Under the pieces are notes generated by a model. The model searched no databases. It had not been told where the DNA came from and saw nothing but the letters and a program-made list of their open reading frames with translations. This document shows positions 21,577 to 31,829 of a stretch of DNA of 43,275 nucleotides, piece after piece. The translations under genes and the position numbers were made by a program. Within the stretch, counting starts at the first letter, position 1. Every line of letters starts with the position of its first letter. This stretch comes from an uncultured Christensenella sp. (GTDB taxonomy: Bacteria; Bacillota; Clostridia; Christensenellales; UBA3700), in the NCBI GenBank assembly GCA_949290515.1, contig CASERZ010000011.1:1-43275 (forward strand), written 5' to 3'.

Positions 21577-24500
21577 TTACACCTCCTCGCTTGCAAGCAC
21601 ATTTACCGTAACGGCATATCTTTGTTCATACGTTCCGCCTGCATCTATGATTACGTATGCTACGTATTTGCCGGGTGTAGTGAATACTACGTCGTCGGTA
21701 AACCACGTTACCTTAGCAGATACGACAGCGTCTCCGAGCTGGACTTCAATCTCTTCAGCGAACATTGCGCCCTGCGATTCCAGATACTCTTCGTAAGTGA
21801 AGGATATTTCGTTCTGTACAAGACTCAACGTAGCATCTTTGAGTACTACTTTAATCGTCGTTTCGAAGAGATAATCTCCTTCGCCGACAGTTACGGGACA
21901 CTCGAAAGTACCGCCCTTAATGTCGACTGTTACGGAAGACGTGTCAATCGTTACGGGTACGTCCGTCTTGATTTGACCGCTTGCAGTATAGAAGTCGAGT
22001 TTGTCGGGTATAAGTCTGTCTAACGATACGCCGCCGTACAAAGCATACATTGTATCTATCTCGAGAGTATCGTTTACAAGACCTGCAAGATTGGATTCTT
22101 TGAGGTTGACGCCTACGGAAGGAATGTACCATTCGTTGTATGCGCCCTCGTTGAGCGTAAGCGAAGCTATATACTGTCCGCCCTCGTTGTCGAGCGTAAC
22201 CTTTGACAAATCCCACGTAGCCTTAGCCTGATATCTTACTTGACTCTCACCGTTGAATCCTACGACGGTAACCGTCTCGGGGAATGCTTTGCCCGCAAGA
22301 TAATCGTATATATCGGCGTCTACGTAATTCTTACCGTTGATTTCTATGCCGTATACTTCGAAAGGCATAAATCTTACGCTTACGTTGAGCGTCTGCTCTA
22401 TATCGGTACCCTTGCCGATAAGTGCGGGCACGATATAGGTACCGCCTGCAATGAGTTGTTCTTTTGTCATCGAATCGAACTGCGAGAAGTCATAGTCAGC
22501 CTCTACGTAACGGTAGAAGGAATTGTTGACCAGAACTTTGAGATAGTCCTCTTCGATTTTAGCGAATACGTCCTTGTAGTCGAATGCGGTAACCACTATT
22601 TCTTGTGCTGTAAGTGTTTCGTTTTCCAGCCATATATTGAAGTCATACTGCGTACCGCCGAGATTAACCGATGCGGGAATAGCCTTGACCGCCTCATTGC
22701 TGTCGTACGCGCCTCTCGTATAATTGATAGTCTGATTGTAAAGCGTACGCTTGCTTCCGTCTGTAAACACTACCGTGATATAGTCGGGAACTTCTCTCAT
22801 AGCCTTGACTACGATATCCTCGACCTTTTCGATTGCAAGAGATTCTATCGTCAGCGTAACTTCTTTAGTAGCACCGAATACGCTTCCGACAACGGTATAA
22901 ACGCCGTCCTCATACGTATTGAGTACGCTCCAGTCGCTGATTGCTACGCCGTTGATACTCCAATTTACGTTCTGATAGAATGTCTCGGAGCTCGAACTCG
23001 ACTGTTTCTTTGCCTGCGTTACAAACAGGTCTGAAGGATTGATTCCGCAATTCTTGTTGTAGTATACGTCGCTCTCCTGTCCGCTCCAGTAAATCACGTC
23101 ATCGGCACTTCTGTTGAAGATATACGCACCGAAACCGTAGTGACTGGACGTATTGCTTGCGATGACATTGAGTTCGTTAAGCTTGCCTTGAGTAAGCGAA
23201 ACGTTTGCCGTCATCGTATCGAAAGAAGGAAGCGGCAAGAATCTGTTGACTATGCTCTGCATAGTATCATCAATATTTACCCAATCCGCAAGAGTGGCAA
23301 GGAAACTGCCTACTTCTTTTTCCAAAACGGGATATATTATATAGTTGTACAAATCTTTGAAGAATACGCTTCTGGTATCGTTGTCGTAGTTGAGCGTAAC
23401 AAGCTCGCTCTTTCCCGTAACCGATGACAAATCCATATCTGTAAATACGGTTTGAATGGTTTCGTTGAGCAAGTCGCTCACAAGCGCACCGTAGAAATCC
23501 ACGTCGACGCTTATATCCATTGAAGCAGTCAGCTTGAGATTGATTGCCTTGAGAATTGAATCTACAGTAAGTCCTTCGGTTATTTCTTCTTCTGCAGGAG
23601 CATCGTCCTTATCAGGCAAAGCTCCTTCGGGAACGTCGATTATTCCGCCGTCTACCACACTTCCGCTCTCACCGAACAATCCGCCGAGCGCATTAACCAA
23701 CAAACCTTTGACGTCAATGTCGATAGGTATGTCGATAGCGGTACCGTCTGCTACCAAAACGTTAAACAGCTTTTTGGTTCCTTTTACGTGAACTTTACCG
23801 TTATCGAAGTCGATATAACCGAACAAAATAGCGTTGTCGTCATTGAGGTTTGACCAGTCGTTGTACAAGATAATCACCAACGAACGGTAAGGAGCCTCAA
23901 GGCCGTTAGCGAGATACTCGTACGAGCCTTTAGACGCTGTCGACCTACGCAGAAGTATTCTCGTGGGTTTGTTGAATTCCGTATCAACGCTGTTGTTGTA
24001 GAAGTCAATCATAAGATTAAGATTGAGAGTCTCGAGTATACTGTCTACGAGCACTTCGGCATCGAGAGCGTTGTATTCGTTGTATTCGGCAAGATTGAGC
24101 CCGCCGATATTTACGGGGTTATCGCTTTCCTTGCCGGATGCGATATCAAGACCTATGCAAGCAAAGCCTGCGTCTATTACCGCGCTGAGCTTACCCGACA
24201 GGTCGGCTGAAGCTTCCACGTTCACGTCTACTCCCGCGTCAAACATAAACGACCTCATAAGCGCAAGTAACAATTCGTTTTTAATAATCGCGCTTATTGA
24301 AGTATTGTCGAGGTCGATTTCACCCGAACCTGCAAGCTTAATGCTAGGAATACTTACAGCAGTTTCTTCGTAATTAGAAGATGCCGCAACTACAGATGAC
24401 GTAGCACCTGAAGTAAGCTGACTTCTCACAAATTCGAAAAGGTCCGCGTTGGTAAGCGCGAATTTCATAAATCCGAGATTTGACAAATCCACGTATGTCT

Positions 24501-26541
24501 TACCGCCGTAAACGTACGCACTGAAAAGCATATCTCCGTCGGGAGTAATTACTTCGAGACGCAGTCTGTTGTCTGCCGAGGTTTCCCCTTGATTGATAGC
24601 AAAGTTGACCTTGAATATACCGCTGTAATTGCTAAGGTCGAGATTGATAGGAAGCTTGAGCGAAGAATCGCTGGCTACCATTATATTATTGATTATATTA
24701 GTAATATTTACATTAGTATCTATAGAAGACAAATCAAGAGACATTTCGGCAGAAAAGTCTTTGAGCAGAGTATTGACTACTCCGAGCACGTCTTTGCCGT
24801 ATTCGCTCTTATCTCCGATTGAGCTGAGCACGCTCTCTTTGGTAAGGTCAGTAGTACCTATGGAGAAGTTTTCTGCCCTCAACACCATAGCATTGTCGAG
24901 CAAACTTACCTCGAAGTAATCCAAACCTTCGGAAGAAAGCTTGAGCAAAGCGTCTATCTCGATAGGCAAGGTGAATGAACCGCCGCCTGCAAGCGAGATT
25001 ATCTTGTCTATAAACGCTTGATTGACCTTAAGACCTATGCTGTCACCCGTGACCGTTACGAATTGCTCGAAACCGGCAATTCCGAGTATTTTGTTGATTA
25101 CGGTCTGCCAGTCCGAAGAGATGATTACGTCGCCGTCGGAGGACGCAAGACTTACGGAAGCTATCGAAACGCCTGCAGTATCTTCTCTGAACTGCGTTCC
25201 GAGCGCATTGTCAATGGCATCGGTAACAAGTTTTACGAGAGAATTTATCTGAGCCGCAAGGTCTAATTCCACAGCGACTTTTATCTGGTCTTCGACGCTG
25301 ACATAGAATACGCCGTCAACATAGTTAAGCTTAGCGAATTCCTTGCCGCCCGCTTTAAGTGAAAGCGATATAAGATTATTGTCGACAGTCGTACCCTCGA
25401 GATTGCTGTCAAGACTTACTTTAGCGTCGAGAGTATAATCTACTCCCGCATTGAGAACGAGTACTCCTTGTCCGAACATAGCTTTATCGCCGAGGAAGGA
25501 ATCTATAAGCGCACCGAGGTCAAGCCCTTCGCTTCCGGTATCTATCTTCAATGAGAAGTCAGCATTTATATTTCCTATGCTGAACTCCTTGTAATTCTCC
25601 ATACCTTCGGGAAGATTGAGGTCTACACCGGTCGAATTGAACTCAACGGTAGCGTTCAATTCAGCTGCGGTATTTCCCGAGTTACCCTCGTTTTTATCTA
25701 TAACCTTAATGGCACAGTCGGTAATTACTCCGTCGCTGACAGTAACTTTTAGCTGACCGTCATACTTGGGAAGTACGGCAATCACATCGCTTATGACAGA
25801 CAAGTCAAAATCTATGTCGAGATCCAGTCCGCCGAGAATACCTACGATACTTCCCATAAGCTTGGTCAATTCGATGTCTATCGTAAAATACTCGTTTAAT
25901 ACTCCGTCAACCTTCTCGGAAGAGTAACCGTTCATATAAGGCATCAGCATAGATACTACGAGGTCGAGTACGTCGTCAGTGGTCATATTCAAATCGGCGA
26001 GCACTCCGTCAAGCAAATCTTTTATTTTATCGGGTGCCTTGTCGATTATGTCGAGAACATAACCGATATCAGCTTCTGCTATGTGAAGCACCGTTCCGTC
26101 GGCAGTCTGGATAAAAAGCTTGGAATTAATAACGTAAATTCCCATTTCTACCGAGCCGTCCGATTTATCGGTAAGTTTGAAAGCAACCTGCAAGTCGTCT
26201 TCAGAGAAATTCGTCTTGAGCGACAACTCGTATTCCTTGCCGTTTGCCGTGACTATTCCCGTCATAACTACCGATGCGTATTCGGAAGGAGCTGCTTGAG
26301 CTATGTAACTCAACGCTTCCTTAACGTCATAAGCGTATACAGGGGGCTTATCATCTTCGTCCCCGCCGTCGCCTCCGTCACCGGGGCCGGTACCGTCATC
26401 AGGACCTGTACCGCTGCCGTCACCGCTAGGAGTATCTTCGGACGGTTGCTGTTTTTTCTCACAAGCCAGCAGCGTCAGTGAGAATAAGAAGACCAACAAC
26501 AAAATTACTGCTGTCAATACGTAGAATTTCTTGTTGCGCAT
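21577..26541 (-). CDS. Giant repeat lipoprotein, unknown function
   Basis: A 1654-residue lipoprotein: signal peptide, lipobox LLAC, then a Gly/Asp/Pro-rich linker (PDDGTGPGDGGDGG) to about residue 60. Residues 65-1200 are mostly alternating polar/hydrophobic beta segments in several loosely similar modules. Each has a YVxGKxYV-type strand pair (INSKLFIQTADG, VDGVFYVSVED, YGGKTYVDLSN, DNGKVHVKG) and long helices (LVKLVTDAIDNAL). This recalls LppX/LolA-like lipid-binding folds, but weakly. Residues about 1220-1650 look like Ig-like domains (ITVVFTDGSKRTLYN, VTWFTDDVVFTTPGKYVAYV). The ORF is open to 26604; the ATG at 26541 has GGAGGAAAG and starts the signal peptide. First gene of a two-gene operon. 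Confidence 0.72.
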   Translation of the reverse strand: MRNKKFYVLTAVILLLVFLFSLTLLACEKKQQPSEDTPSGDGSGTGPDDGTGPGDGGDGGDEDDKPPVYAYDVKEALSYIAQAAPSEYASVVMTGIVTANGKEYELSLKTNFSEDDLQVAFKLTDKSDGSVEMGIYVINSKLFIQTADGTVLHIAEADIGYVLDIIDKAPDKIKDLLDGVLADLNMTTDDVLDLVVSMLMPYMNGYSSEKVDGVLNEYFTIDIELTKLMGSIVGILGGLDLDIDFDLSVISDVIAVLPKYDGQLKVTVSDGVITDCAIKVIDKNEGNSGNTAAELNATVEFNSTGVDLNLPEGMENYKEFSIGNINADFSLKIDTGSEGLDLGALIDSFLGDKAMFGQGVLVLNAGVDYTLDAKVSLDSNLEGTTVDNNLISLSLKAGGKEFAKLNYVDGVFYVSVEDQIKVAVELDLAAQINSLVKLVTDAIDNALGTQFREDTAGVSIASVSLASSDGDVIISSDWQTVINKILGIAGFEQFVTVTGDSIGLKVNQAFIDKIISLAGGGSFTLPIEIDALLKLSSEGLDYFEVSLLDNAMVLRAENFSIGTTDLTKESVLSSIGDKSEYGKDVLGVVNTLLKDFSAEMSLDLSSIDTNVNITNIINNIMVASDSSLKLPINLDLSNYSGIFKVNFAINQGETSADNRLRLEVITPDGDMLFSAYVYGGKTYVDLSNLGFMKFALTNADLFEFVRSQLTSGATSSVVAASSNYEETAVSIPSIKLAGSGEIDLDNTSISAIIKNELLLALMRSFMFDAGVDVNVEASADLSGKLSAVIDAGFACIGLDIASGKESDNPVNIGGLNLAEYNEYNALDAEVLVDSILETLNLNLMIDFYNNSVDTEFNKPTRILLRRSTASKGSYEYLANGLEAPYRSLVIILYNDWSNLNDDNAILFGYIDFDNGKVHVKGTKKLFNVLVADGTAIDIPIDIDVKGLLVNALGGLFGESGSVVDGGIIDVPEGALPDKDDAPAEEEITEGLTVDSILKAINLKLTASMDISVDVDFYGALVSDLLNETIQTVFTDMDLSSVTGKSELVTLNYDNDTRSVFFKDLYNYIIYPVLEKEVGSFLATLADWVNIDDTMQSIVNRFLPLPSFDTMTANVSLTQGKLNELNVIASNTSSHYGFGAYIFNRSADDVIYWSGQESDVYYNKNCGINPSDLFVTQAKKQSSSSSETFYQNVNWSINGVAISDWSVLNTYEDGVYTVVGSVFGATKEVTLTIESLAIEKVEDIVVKAMREVPDYITVVFTDGSKRTLYNQTINYTRGAYDSNEAVKAIPASVNLGGTQYDFNIWLENETLTAQEIVVTAFDYKDVFAKIEEDYLKVLVNNSFYRYVEADYDFSQFDSMTKEQLIAGGTYIVPALIGKGTDIEQTLNVSVRFMPFEVYGIEINGKNYVDADIYDYLAGKAFPETVTVVGFNGESQVRYQAKATWDLSKVTLDNEGGQYIASLTLNEGAYNEWYIPSVGVNLKESNLAGLVNDTLEIDTMYALYGGVSLDRLIPDKLDFYTASGQIKTDVPVTIDTSSVTVDIKGGTFECPVTVGEGDYLFETTIKVVLKDATLSLVQNEISFTYEEYLESQGAMFAEEIEVQLGDAVVSAKVTWFTDDVVFTTPGKYVAYVIIDAGGTYEQRYAVTVNVLASEEV

Positions 26542-27133
26542 AGGTCTTTCCTCCTTGATTTGTATTATCTCCTTGATTACTAATATTGCCGAACGACCGT
26601 GCATTATCTTCGCTTCTTAGCAGAGAAAAGACGGAAACAGTGTCAATACGGCTATTTTAGTTCGGTTTTATTATTTATGCGTAATATTAAACATACATTA
26701 AAAAGCGTATATTTGGAAAAATTTAGAAATTTTAAGCCCTTTTTAACTTAAAAGCATCTTAACTTAAAACAAGAAAATTTAATAAATAGCAAATATTTTT
26801 CTATTTTTCCTGTTTTTTTTACGTTTAACATCGTGCACAATAATTTCCCCTCGATATATTTTACGCTCAATAGCCGATTTTATTTTACTCTTTTCCCCCT
26901 AATTGCTGCCTGCCTAATCTCAGCCGTCAGCTTCAACATAACGCAAATATTCTCCTCCTTTTATCAGTTTTATCTTTCGGTTTTTTGCAATACTGCAATA
27001 TTGTCTGTATTTTGAAGCGCAGTAACTGCCCCGACTGCAATATACTACACTCTAACATTATTTTTGTATCGGATATCGGACAGCACGAATTACCTGACTA
27101 TACAGCTTAAATTTGCCGTTTAACTCGAAAATA
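26542..27133. other. AT-rich intergenic region upstream of the giant genes
   Basis: About 590 bases with no ORF that has a ribosome site. It must contain the leftward promoter for the giant surface operon. A TTGACA on the minus strand near 26641-26646 lacks a good -10. The rest is homopolymer-rich with no clear repeats or RNA structure. Confidence 0.5.
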
Positions 27134-27159
27134 AAAACGGCGGTATCTCCCGCCGTTTT
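27134..27159 (-). terminator. Terminator of the glycerol operon
   Basis: AAAACGGCGG (27134-27143) and CCGCCGTTTT (27150-27159) form a 10-bp stem. The minus-strand tail continues TATTTTCG after the stem T's, and the plus side has TTTTT as well. It lies 74 bases past the glycerol kinase stop. Confidence 0.85.
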
Positions 27160-27232
27160 TGTGTTGTTTTATTCTGCTCTTTCAGATTTTGTTTTAACGT
27201 TTGCTCATCGCATCGTTTTGCTTCAGACCGTG

Positions 27233-29080
27233 TTACCTGTGCTTTGCGCGGGCTATACTCTCCTCCCAGCCCATAAGCAACTTGTATCTGTATTCCTCAT
27301 CCATAGACGGCATAAATTCCTTTCCTACCGTAATGGATTTTCTCAGGTCATCTATATTGGACCATACGCCTGCTGTCAATCCCGCAAGATAACATACGCC
27401 CAAAGCAGTCGTTTCTATTACGCTGGGACGCACTACTTTCGCTTTGAGCAAATCCGATTGGAATTGCATAAGGATATTCGACACGCTCGCACCGCCGTCA
27501 ACTGCAAGCATAGGTATATCTTCTCCTATATCGCTCTCCATAGCGTGTACCACGTCGAATACCTGATATGCTATCGACTCCAGTGCCGCACGTACAAAGT
27601 GGGCTCTAGTTGTACCGCGCGTAAGTCCCGTAATCGTACCGCGGGCTTTAGCGTCCCAGTGGGGCGCACCCAGTCCGACAAACGCGGGTACTATATAGAC
27701 TCCGTTTGTGTCAGGCACACTCTCGGCAAGCTCGTCCGCTTCTCTTGCCGCCTTGATTATTTTCAATTCGTCTCTAAGCCACTGAAGCACCGCACCGCCT
27801 ACGAAAACGCTGCCCTCGAGTACGTACTGAGGTCTGCCGTCCTGCTGACTTGCAGCGAGAGTCGTAATCAGTCCCCTCTTCGAAGTTACGAATTCGTTTC
27901 CCGTATTCATTAGGGTAAAACAACCCGTTCCGTATGTATTTTTAACACTGCCTTTATCCACGCAAAGATGCCCGAACAACGCGGCTTGCTGGTCACCCGC
28001 AACGCCGCATACGGGAATATCTCTGCCGACAACTCCTCTGTCGCAATTGCCGAAGTGATATCCCGAAGGCAAAACTTCGGGCAACATACTCTCGGGGATA
28101 CCGAAGAGTTGCAAAAGCTCTTTGTCCCAACACAACTCTTTTATATTGTACAGCATAGTACGGCTTGCATTGGTATAGTCGGTAGCGTGAATGGCACCCG
28201 CCGACAGCTTCCACATAAGATAGGTATCTACGGTACCGAAGAGCAATTCTCCTCTCTTGGCTTTTTCTTTCGCGCCCTCGACATTGTCGAGTATCCATTT
28301 GATTTTCGTAGCAGAAAAATAAGCGTCGATGGTAAGACCCGTCTTAGCGTAAATTTTATCGTCGTAACCTTGCGCTTTAAGAGAATCGCAGTACTCGGCA
28401 GTACGTCTGCATTGCCATACGATAGCGTTGTATACCGGCTTGCCCGTATTCTTATCCCACACGATAGTGGTTTCGCGCTGATTGGTAATGCCGATAGCGA
28501 CTATCGAGCCGAGAGGTATATGCCCCTTTTTAATTACGTCCTTGAGCACGTAAAGCTGTGTATTCCATATCTCTTCGGGGTCGTGTTCGACCCAACCTGC
28601 CTTGGGATAAATCTGTCTGAATTCTTTCTGTGAAACCTTTACGATGCTTCCCGATTTATCGAAAACTATGGCACGCGACGAAGTAGTGCCTTGGTCAAGC
28701 GAAACTATGTATTGAGGAATCTCTCTCTTGGGCACGTCCTTGGTAGCCACAAAATCTATGCCCGTACCCAAAACGTCGGCTAGTATGACCTGATTCTTCT
28801 TTACGGGAGCTTTTACGGATATATTTCTGATAGCCTCCAGCACGTCAAACATCTTGTCCTTTGGCACGCTTGCGCTCGTTTTGACGCTGACCATACGCAC
28901 GGTACCGCCTTCGACCTCCACGATGGAAGTAACCATTCTCTTGGGGCATACGACTTCTTCTTTAGCGTATTTATCTCCGCGAGGACAGGTATTGCCGCTG
29001 ACCTTTATATTATTCTTGTCGCTGTCGTCGACCTTGAGGTGACACCCCATAGGACAACAGATACAAATCATCTCTTTCAT
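27233..29080 (-). CDS. glpK: DUF1667-glycerol kinase fusion protein
   Basis: A 615-residue fusion. Residues 1-118 are a DUF1667 domain with a Cys cluster C6, C8, C9, C13, then C32 and C45, likely metal or Fe-S ligands. Residues about 121-615 are a complete glycerol kinase: SLDQGTTSSRAIVFD, NQRETTIVWDKNTGKP, NAIVWQCRRT, GVAGDQQAALFGH, GTGCFTLMNTG and APHWDAKARGTITGLTRGT. Usual GlpK is about 500 residues, so the kinase is full length and DUF1667 is added. In related bacteria DUF1667 is a separate gene beside the same two flavoproteins. ATG at 29080 is eight bases after AAGGGG; an ATG at 29086 overlaps the upstream stop but is too close. Product: glycerol to glycerol-3-phosphate plus a redox module. 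Confidence 0.9.
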   Translation of the reverse strand: MKEMICICCPMGCHLKVDDSDKNNIKVSGNTCPRGDKYAKEEVVCPKRMVTSIVEVEGGTVRMVSVKTSASVPKDKMFDVLEAIRNISVKAPVKKNQVILADVLGTGIDFVATKDVPKREIPQYIVSLDQGTTSSRAIVFDKSGSIVKVSQKEFRQIYPKAGWVEHDPEEIWNTQLYVLKDVIKKGHIPLGSIVAIGITNQRETTIVWDKNTGKPVYNAIVWQCRRTAEYCDSLKAQGYDDKIYAKTGLTIDAYFSATKIKWILDNVEGAKEKAKRGELLFGTVDTYLMWKLSAGAIHATDYTNASRTMLYNIKELCWDKELLQLFGIPESMLPEVLPSGYHFGNCDRGVVGRDIPVCGVAGDQQAALFGHLCVDKGSVKNTYGTGCFTLMNTGNEFVTSKRGLITTLAASQQDGRPQYVLEGSVFVGGAVLQWLRDELKIIKAAREADELAESVPDTNGVYIVPAFVGLGAPHWDAKARGTITGLTRGTTRAHFVRAALESIAYQVFDVVHAMESDIGEDIPMLAVDGGASVSNILMQFQSDLLKAKVVRPSVIETTALGVCYLAGLTAGVWSNIDDLRKSITVGKEFMPSMDEEYRYKLLMGWEESIARAKHR

Positions 29081-29082
29081 AA

Positions 29083-30345
29083 TCATTCCCCTTTGAGCGT
29101 AACGGTTATTGAGTCGGCTTTCTGCGCCTTGGCTATCGCGTCCGCATTGAGCACGACAGATTCCATTTCGCCCGGCGTTACGATTTGCTTTTTACGCGAG
29201 TAAATTTCCTCTCCGTCGGCAAGCACGGTTAGTCGCTTATCCTTGTATACGTTGTTTACTCTCATCTTGAGCTGAAGTTTGTCGAGCTTGTCGCTTTTTG
29301 AAAGGTACTGCGGTACGACGTATCTTACCCCGCCCTCTCCCTTGATTGCAACGTAGTCGCGTTTGGGAGAGCCTTTACGCTTTATGTATTCCGCCGCGCT
29401 TCTGCCCGCGTCCTCGCTCTCCATACTTACGAAGTCGACGAGGTCGTGCACGTGAAGTACGTTGCCGCATTCGAAAATACCGTCGACAGACGTCATCATA
29501 TTTTCGTCGACTACCGCGCCGCCCGTAACGGGTGACAATTCTACCGAAGCCGTCTTTGCAAGTTCGTTTTCAGGCAACAGTCCTATACTCAGCAATATAG
29601 TGTCGCACTTAATCTCCTGAGCGGTCGACATTATAGGCTGAAGATTTTCGTCCACCTTTGCAATAACTACGCTCGATACTCTGCCCTCTCCCTTGATATC
29701 TACCACTGTGTGCGAGAAAAGAAGGGGTATATCGAAGTCTTTTATGCACTGCACTATATTTCTGTTAAGTCCTGAAGAGTAAGGCATAAGCTCGACTACG
29801 GCTTTTACCTTTGCCCCCTCGAAAGTCATACGGCGCGCCATAATAAGACCTATGTCGCCGCTACCCAGTATAACTACTTCTTTACCCGGCATATATCCGT
29901 CGATATTGATAAGCTTTTGAGCCGTACCCGCCGAGAAAATGCCCGCACAACGGCTGCCTGCGACGTTGATACCGCCTCTGGGGCGTTCTCTGCATCCGCA
30001 AGCCATAATGACCGCCTTTGCTTTATACTTGAGAAGTCCGTCTTTTTCGTTGACCGCCGTAACGACTTTTTTGTCCGTTACGTTGAGGACCGTGGTTTCG
30101 AGTTTGTACTCTATACCTCTCTTTTCAACCTCGGCTATATATCTCGACGCGTATTCGGGACCTGTCAGTTCTTCTTTGAAAGTATGCAGACCAAAACCGT
30201 TGTGAATACACTGATTGAGTATGCCCCCGAGTACGTTTTCTCTCTCGAGGATAACGATATCCCTCTCTCCGCTGTCATACGCGCTTTTGGCTGCCGCAAG
30301 TCCCGCAGGACCTCCTCCTATAATTACAAGATTCTTCTTAATCAT
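29083..30345 (-). CDS. NAD(P)/FAD-dependent oxidoreductase of the G3P dehydrogenase complex
   Basis: A 420-residue pyridine nucleotide-disulfide-type flavoprotein. N-terminal FAD site VIIGGGPAGLAAAKSAY, the conserved LGGILNQCIHNGFGL, CGCRERPRG, then the second Rossmann VVILGSGDIGLIMARRM and the C-terminal GIFECGNVLHVHDLVDFVS that closes over FAD. It occurs with a GlpA-like dehydrogenase and DUF1667 in Clostridia and is thought to pass electrons from glycerol-3-phosphate oxidation to a pyridine nucleotide or another acceptor. It ends with a start/stop overlap at the fusion gene and starts 16 bases after the previous gene. Confidence 0.86.
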   Translation of the reverse strand: MIKKNLVIIGGGPAGLAAAKSAYDSGERDIVILERENVLGGILNQCIHNGFGLHTFKEELTGPEYASRYIAEVEKRGIEYKLETTVLNVTDKKVVTAVNEKDGLLKYKAKAVIMACGCRERPRGGINVAGSRCAGIFSAGTAQKLINIDGYMPGKEVVILGSGDIGLIMARRMTFEGAKVKAVVELMPYSSGLNRNIVQCIKDFDIPLLFSHTVVDIKGEGRVSSVVIAKVDENLQPIMSTAQEIKCDTILLSIGLLPENELAKTASVELSPVTGGAVVDENMMTSVDGIFECGNVLHVHDLVDFVSMESEDAGRSAAEYIKRKGSPKRDYVAIKGEGGVRYVVPQYLSKSDKLDKLQLKMRVNNVYKDKRLTVLADGEEIYSRKKQIVTPGEMESVVLNADAIAKAQKADSITVTLKGE

Positions 30346-30361
30346 ATTAATTCCCCCGCGG

Positions 30362-31792
30362 TTACTTTTTCTCTTTTCTGTAAACGATATACTTACCGCT
30401 TTCGTTTTTGACTACAGTCTCGAAGTCTACGCCGAGTTCTCTTGCGAGAATTTCCATAACTCTTTCCAAACAAAAACCGCTCTGACATCTTCCCATACCC
30501 GCACGCGTACGTCTTTTGACGCCGTCTACGGTAGTCGCGCCTATCGGGCGGTTGATTGCGTCGACTATCTCGCCCTCTGTAACTACCTCGCATCGGCAAA
30601 TTACTTTACCGTAAAGAGGATTTTCTTTGATAAGCTTTTCTCTCTCACTGTCGGACATCATCGCAAAATGCGGTATGGCTTTGCGTTTGGATACAAAGCT
30701 CTTTTTCTTTTTCAACGCCAGCATAGAAGCTATGTCCTCAGCCACGTATACCGCTATAGCGGGAGCAGACGTAAGTCCGGGAGACTCAATACCCGCCACG
30801 TTGTAAAAGCCCTTTTTATCGCTTTCTCCTATGACAAAGTCCCCTTCGGTACAATGCGCTCTTATACCGCTGAACTGAGTAATAACGAATTTCTTATTGA
30901 GAGAAGGTACGCTTTTGCGCGCCTTGTCATATACTTCGTTGAGTCCGTCGACGGTAGTATAAAGGTCTTCTTTATTGTCCACGTCTTTTGCAGTAGGTCC
31001 AGTGATGATATTACCGTGCGTCGTGGGAGCGACGAGTATGCCCTTGCCCATCTTGCTCGGCATCTGAAAAATCGTAGTCGATGTGAGATATCCGCACGTC
31101 TTGTCATAGAGCATATATTCTCCCTTTCTGGGAATTATAGTCAACTTTTTATCGCATACAAGATTGTTTATCTCGTCGGCGTGCACGCCTGCACAGTTGA
31201 TGACGATGTCAGCGCAGTATACGCTGCCGTCTTCCGTCTTGACTTCCCAGCCGCCGTCATTTTGCTCAAGTCCTACGACTTTTTTGTTAAGCAAAAAATT
31301 ACAGCCGTTGACCGCTGCGTTTTCCGCATAAGCAATAGCCATCTCGTATGGACTGACGATACCCGAAGTCTTTGCATACAAAGCCCCGACGATGTTGTCT
31401 GTAATCGCCGGTTCAATCGCGTGCACCTCGTCGGGTGTAAGCAAAAAAATATCCTCTACGCCGTTGCGTACTCCTCTGTCGTAAAGCTCTCTGAGTGCGG
31501 GTAAATCTTCCTTGTCAAAACAGAGCACGAATGCCCCGTTGCGTTTGAAAGGAAAGTCGAGTTCCTTGCTGAGCTTGTCAAACATAGCGTTGCCCAGCAT
31601 ATTGAATTTTGCTTTGAGCGTACCTGTAGCGGCATCGAATCCTGCGTGAACTATTCCGGAATTTGCCTTGGTTGTACCGCTGCTGACGTCGTTGAACCTT
31701 TCGAGTACGGTTACTTCCGCTTCGTAACGGCACAACTCTCTCGCCACGCTGCAGCCTATTACGCCGCCGCCTATTACGATAATTTTCTTCAT
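30362..31792 (-). CDS. GlpA-like FAD-dependent glycerol-3-phosphate dehydrogenase
   Basis: A 476-residue DAO-family flavoenzyme: IVIGGGVIGCSVARELCRYEAEVTVLE, TTKANSGIVHAGFDA, then GIESPGLTSAPAIAVYVAEDIA near residue 335. The C-terminal 80 residues are a BFD-like [2Fe-2S] domain with CRCEVVTEGEIV and RTRAGMGRCQSGFC, as in anaerobic GlpA. It likely oxidises glycerol-3-phosphate to DHAP and gives electrons to the two partner proteins; L-2-hydroxyglutarate oxidases share the fold, but the operon supports glycerol. ATG at 31792 has AAGAGGT; an upstream in-frame start at 31846 is rejected for lack of a ribosome site. First gene of the operon. Confidence 0.88.
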   Translation of the reverse strand: MKKIIVIGGGVIGCSVARELCRYEAEVTVLERFNDVSSGTTKANSGIVHAGFDAATGTLKAKFNMLGNAMFDKLSKELDFPFKRNGAFVLCFDKEDLPALRELYDRGVRNGVEDIFLLTPDEVHAIEPAITDNIVGALYAKTSGIVSPYEMAIAYAENAAVNGCNFLLNKKVVGLEQNDGGWEVKTEDGSVYCADIVINCAGVHADEINNLVCDKKLTIIPRKGEYMLYDKTCGYLTSTTIFQMPSKMGKGILVAPTTHGNIITGPTAKDVDNKEDLYTTVDGLNEVYDKARKSVPSLNKKFVITQFSGIRAHCTEGDFVIGESDKKGFYNVAGIESPGLTSAPAIAVYVAEDIASMLALKKKKSFVSKRKAIPHFAMMSDSEREKLIKENPLYGKVICRCEVVTEGEIVDAINRPIGATTVDGVKRRTRAGMGRCQSGFCLERVMEILARELGVDFETVVKNESGKYIVYRKEKK

Positions 31793-31829
31793 AATACCTC
31801 TTATCGTTTGTCTTTGTGTTATCTCCGTA

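Noticed and set aside
30215..31504. Plus-strand ORF of 429 codons
   Set aside because: Antisense to the GlpA-like gene, with biased Arg/Tyr/Phe composition and no start signal; shadow frame.
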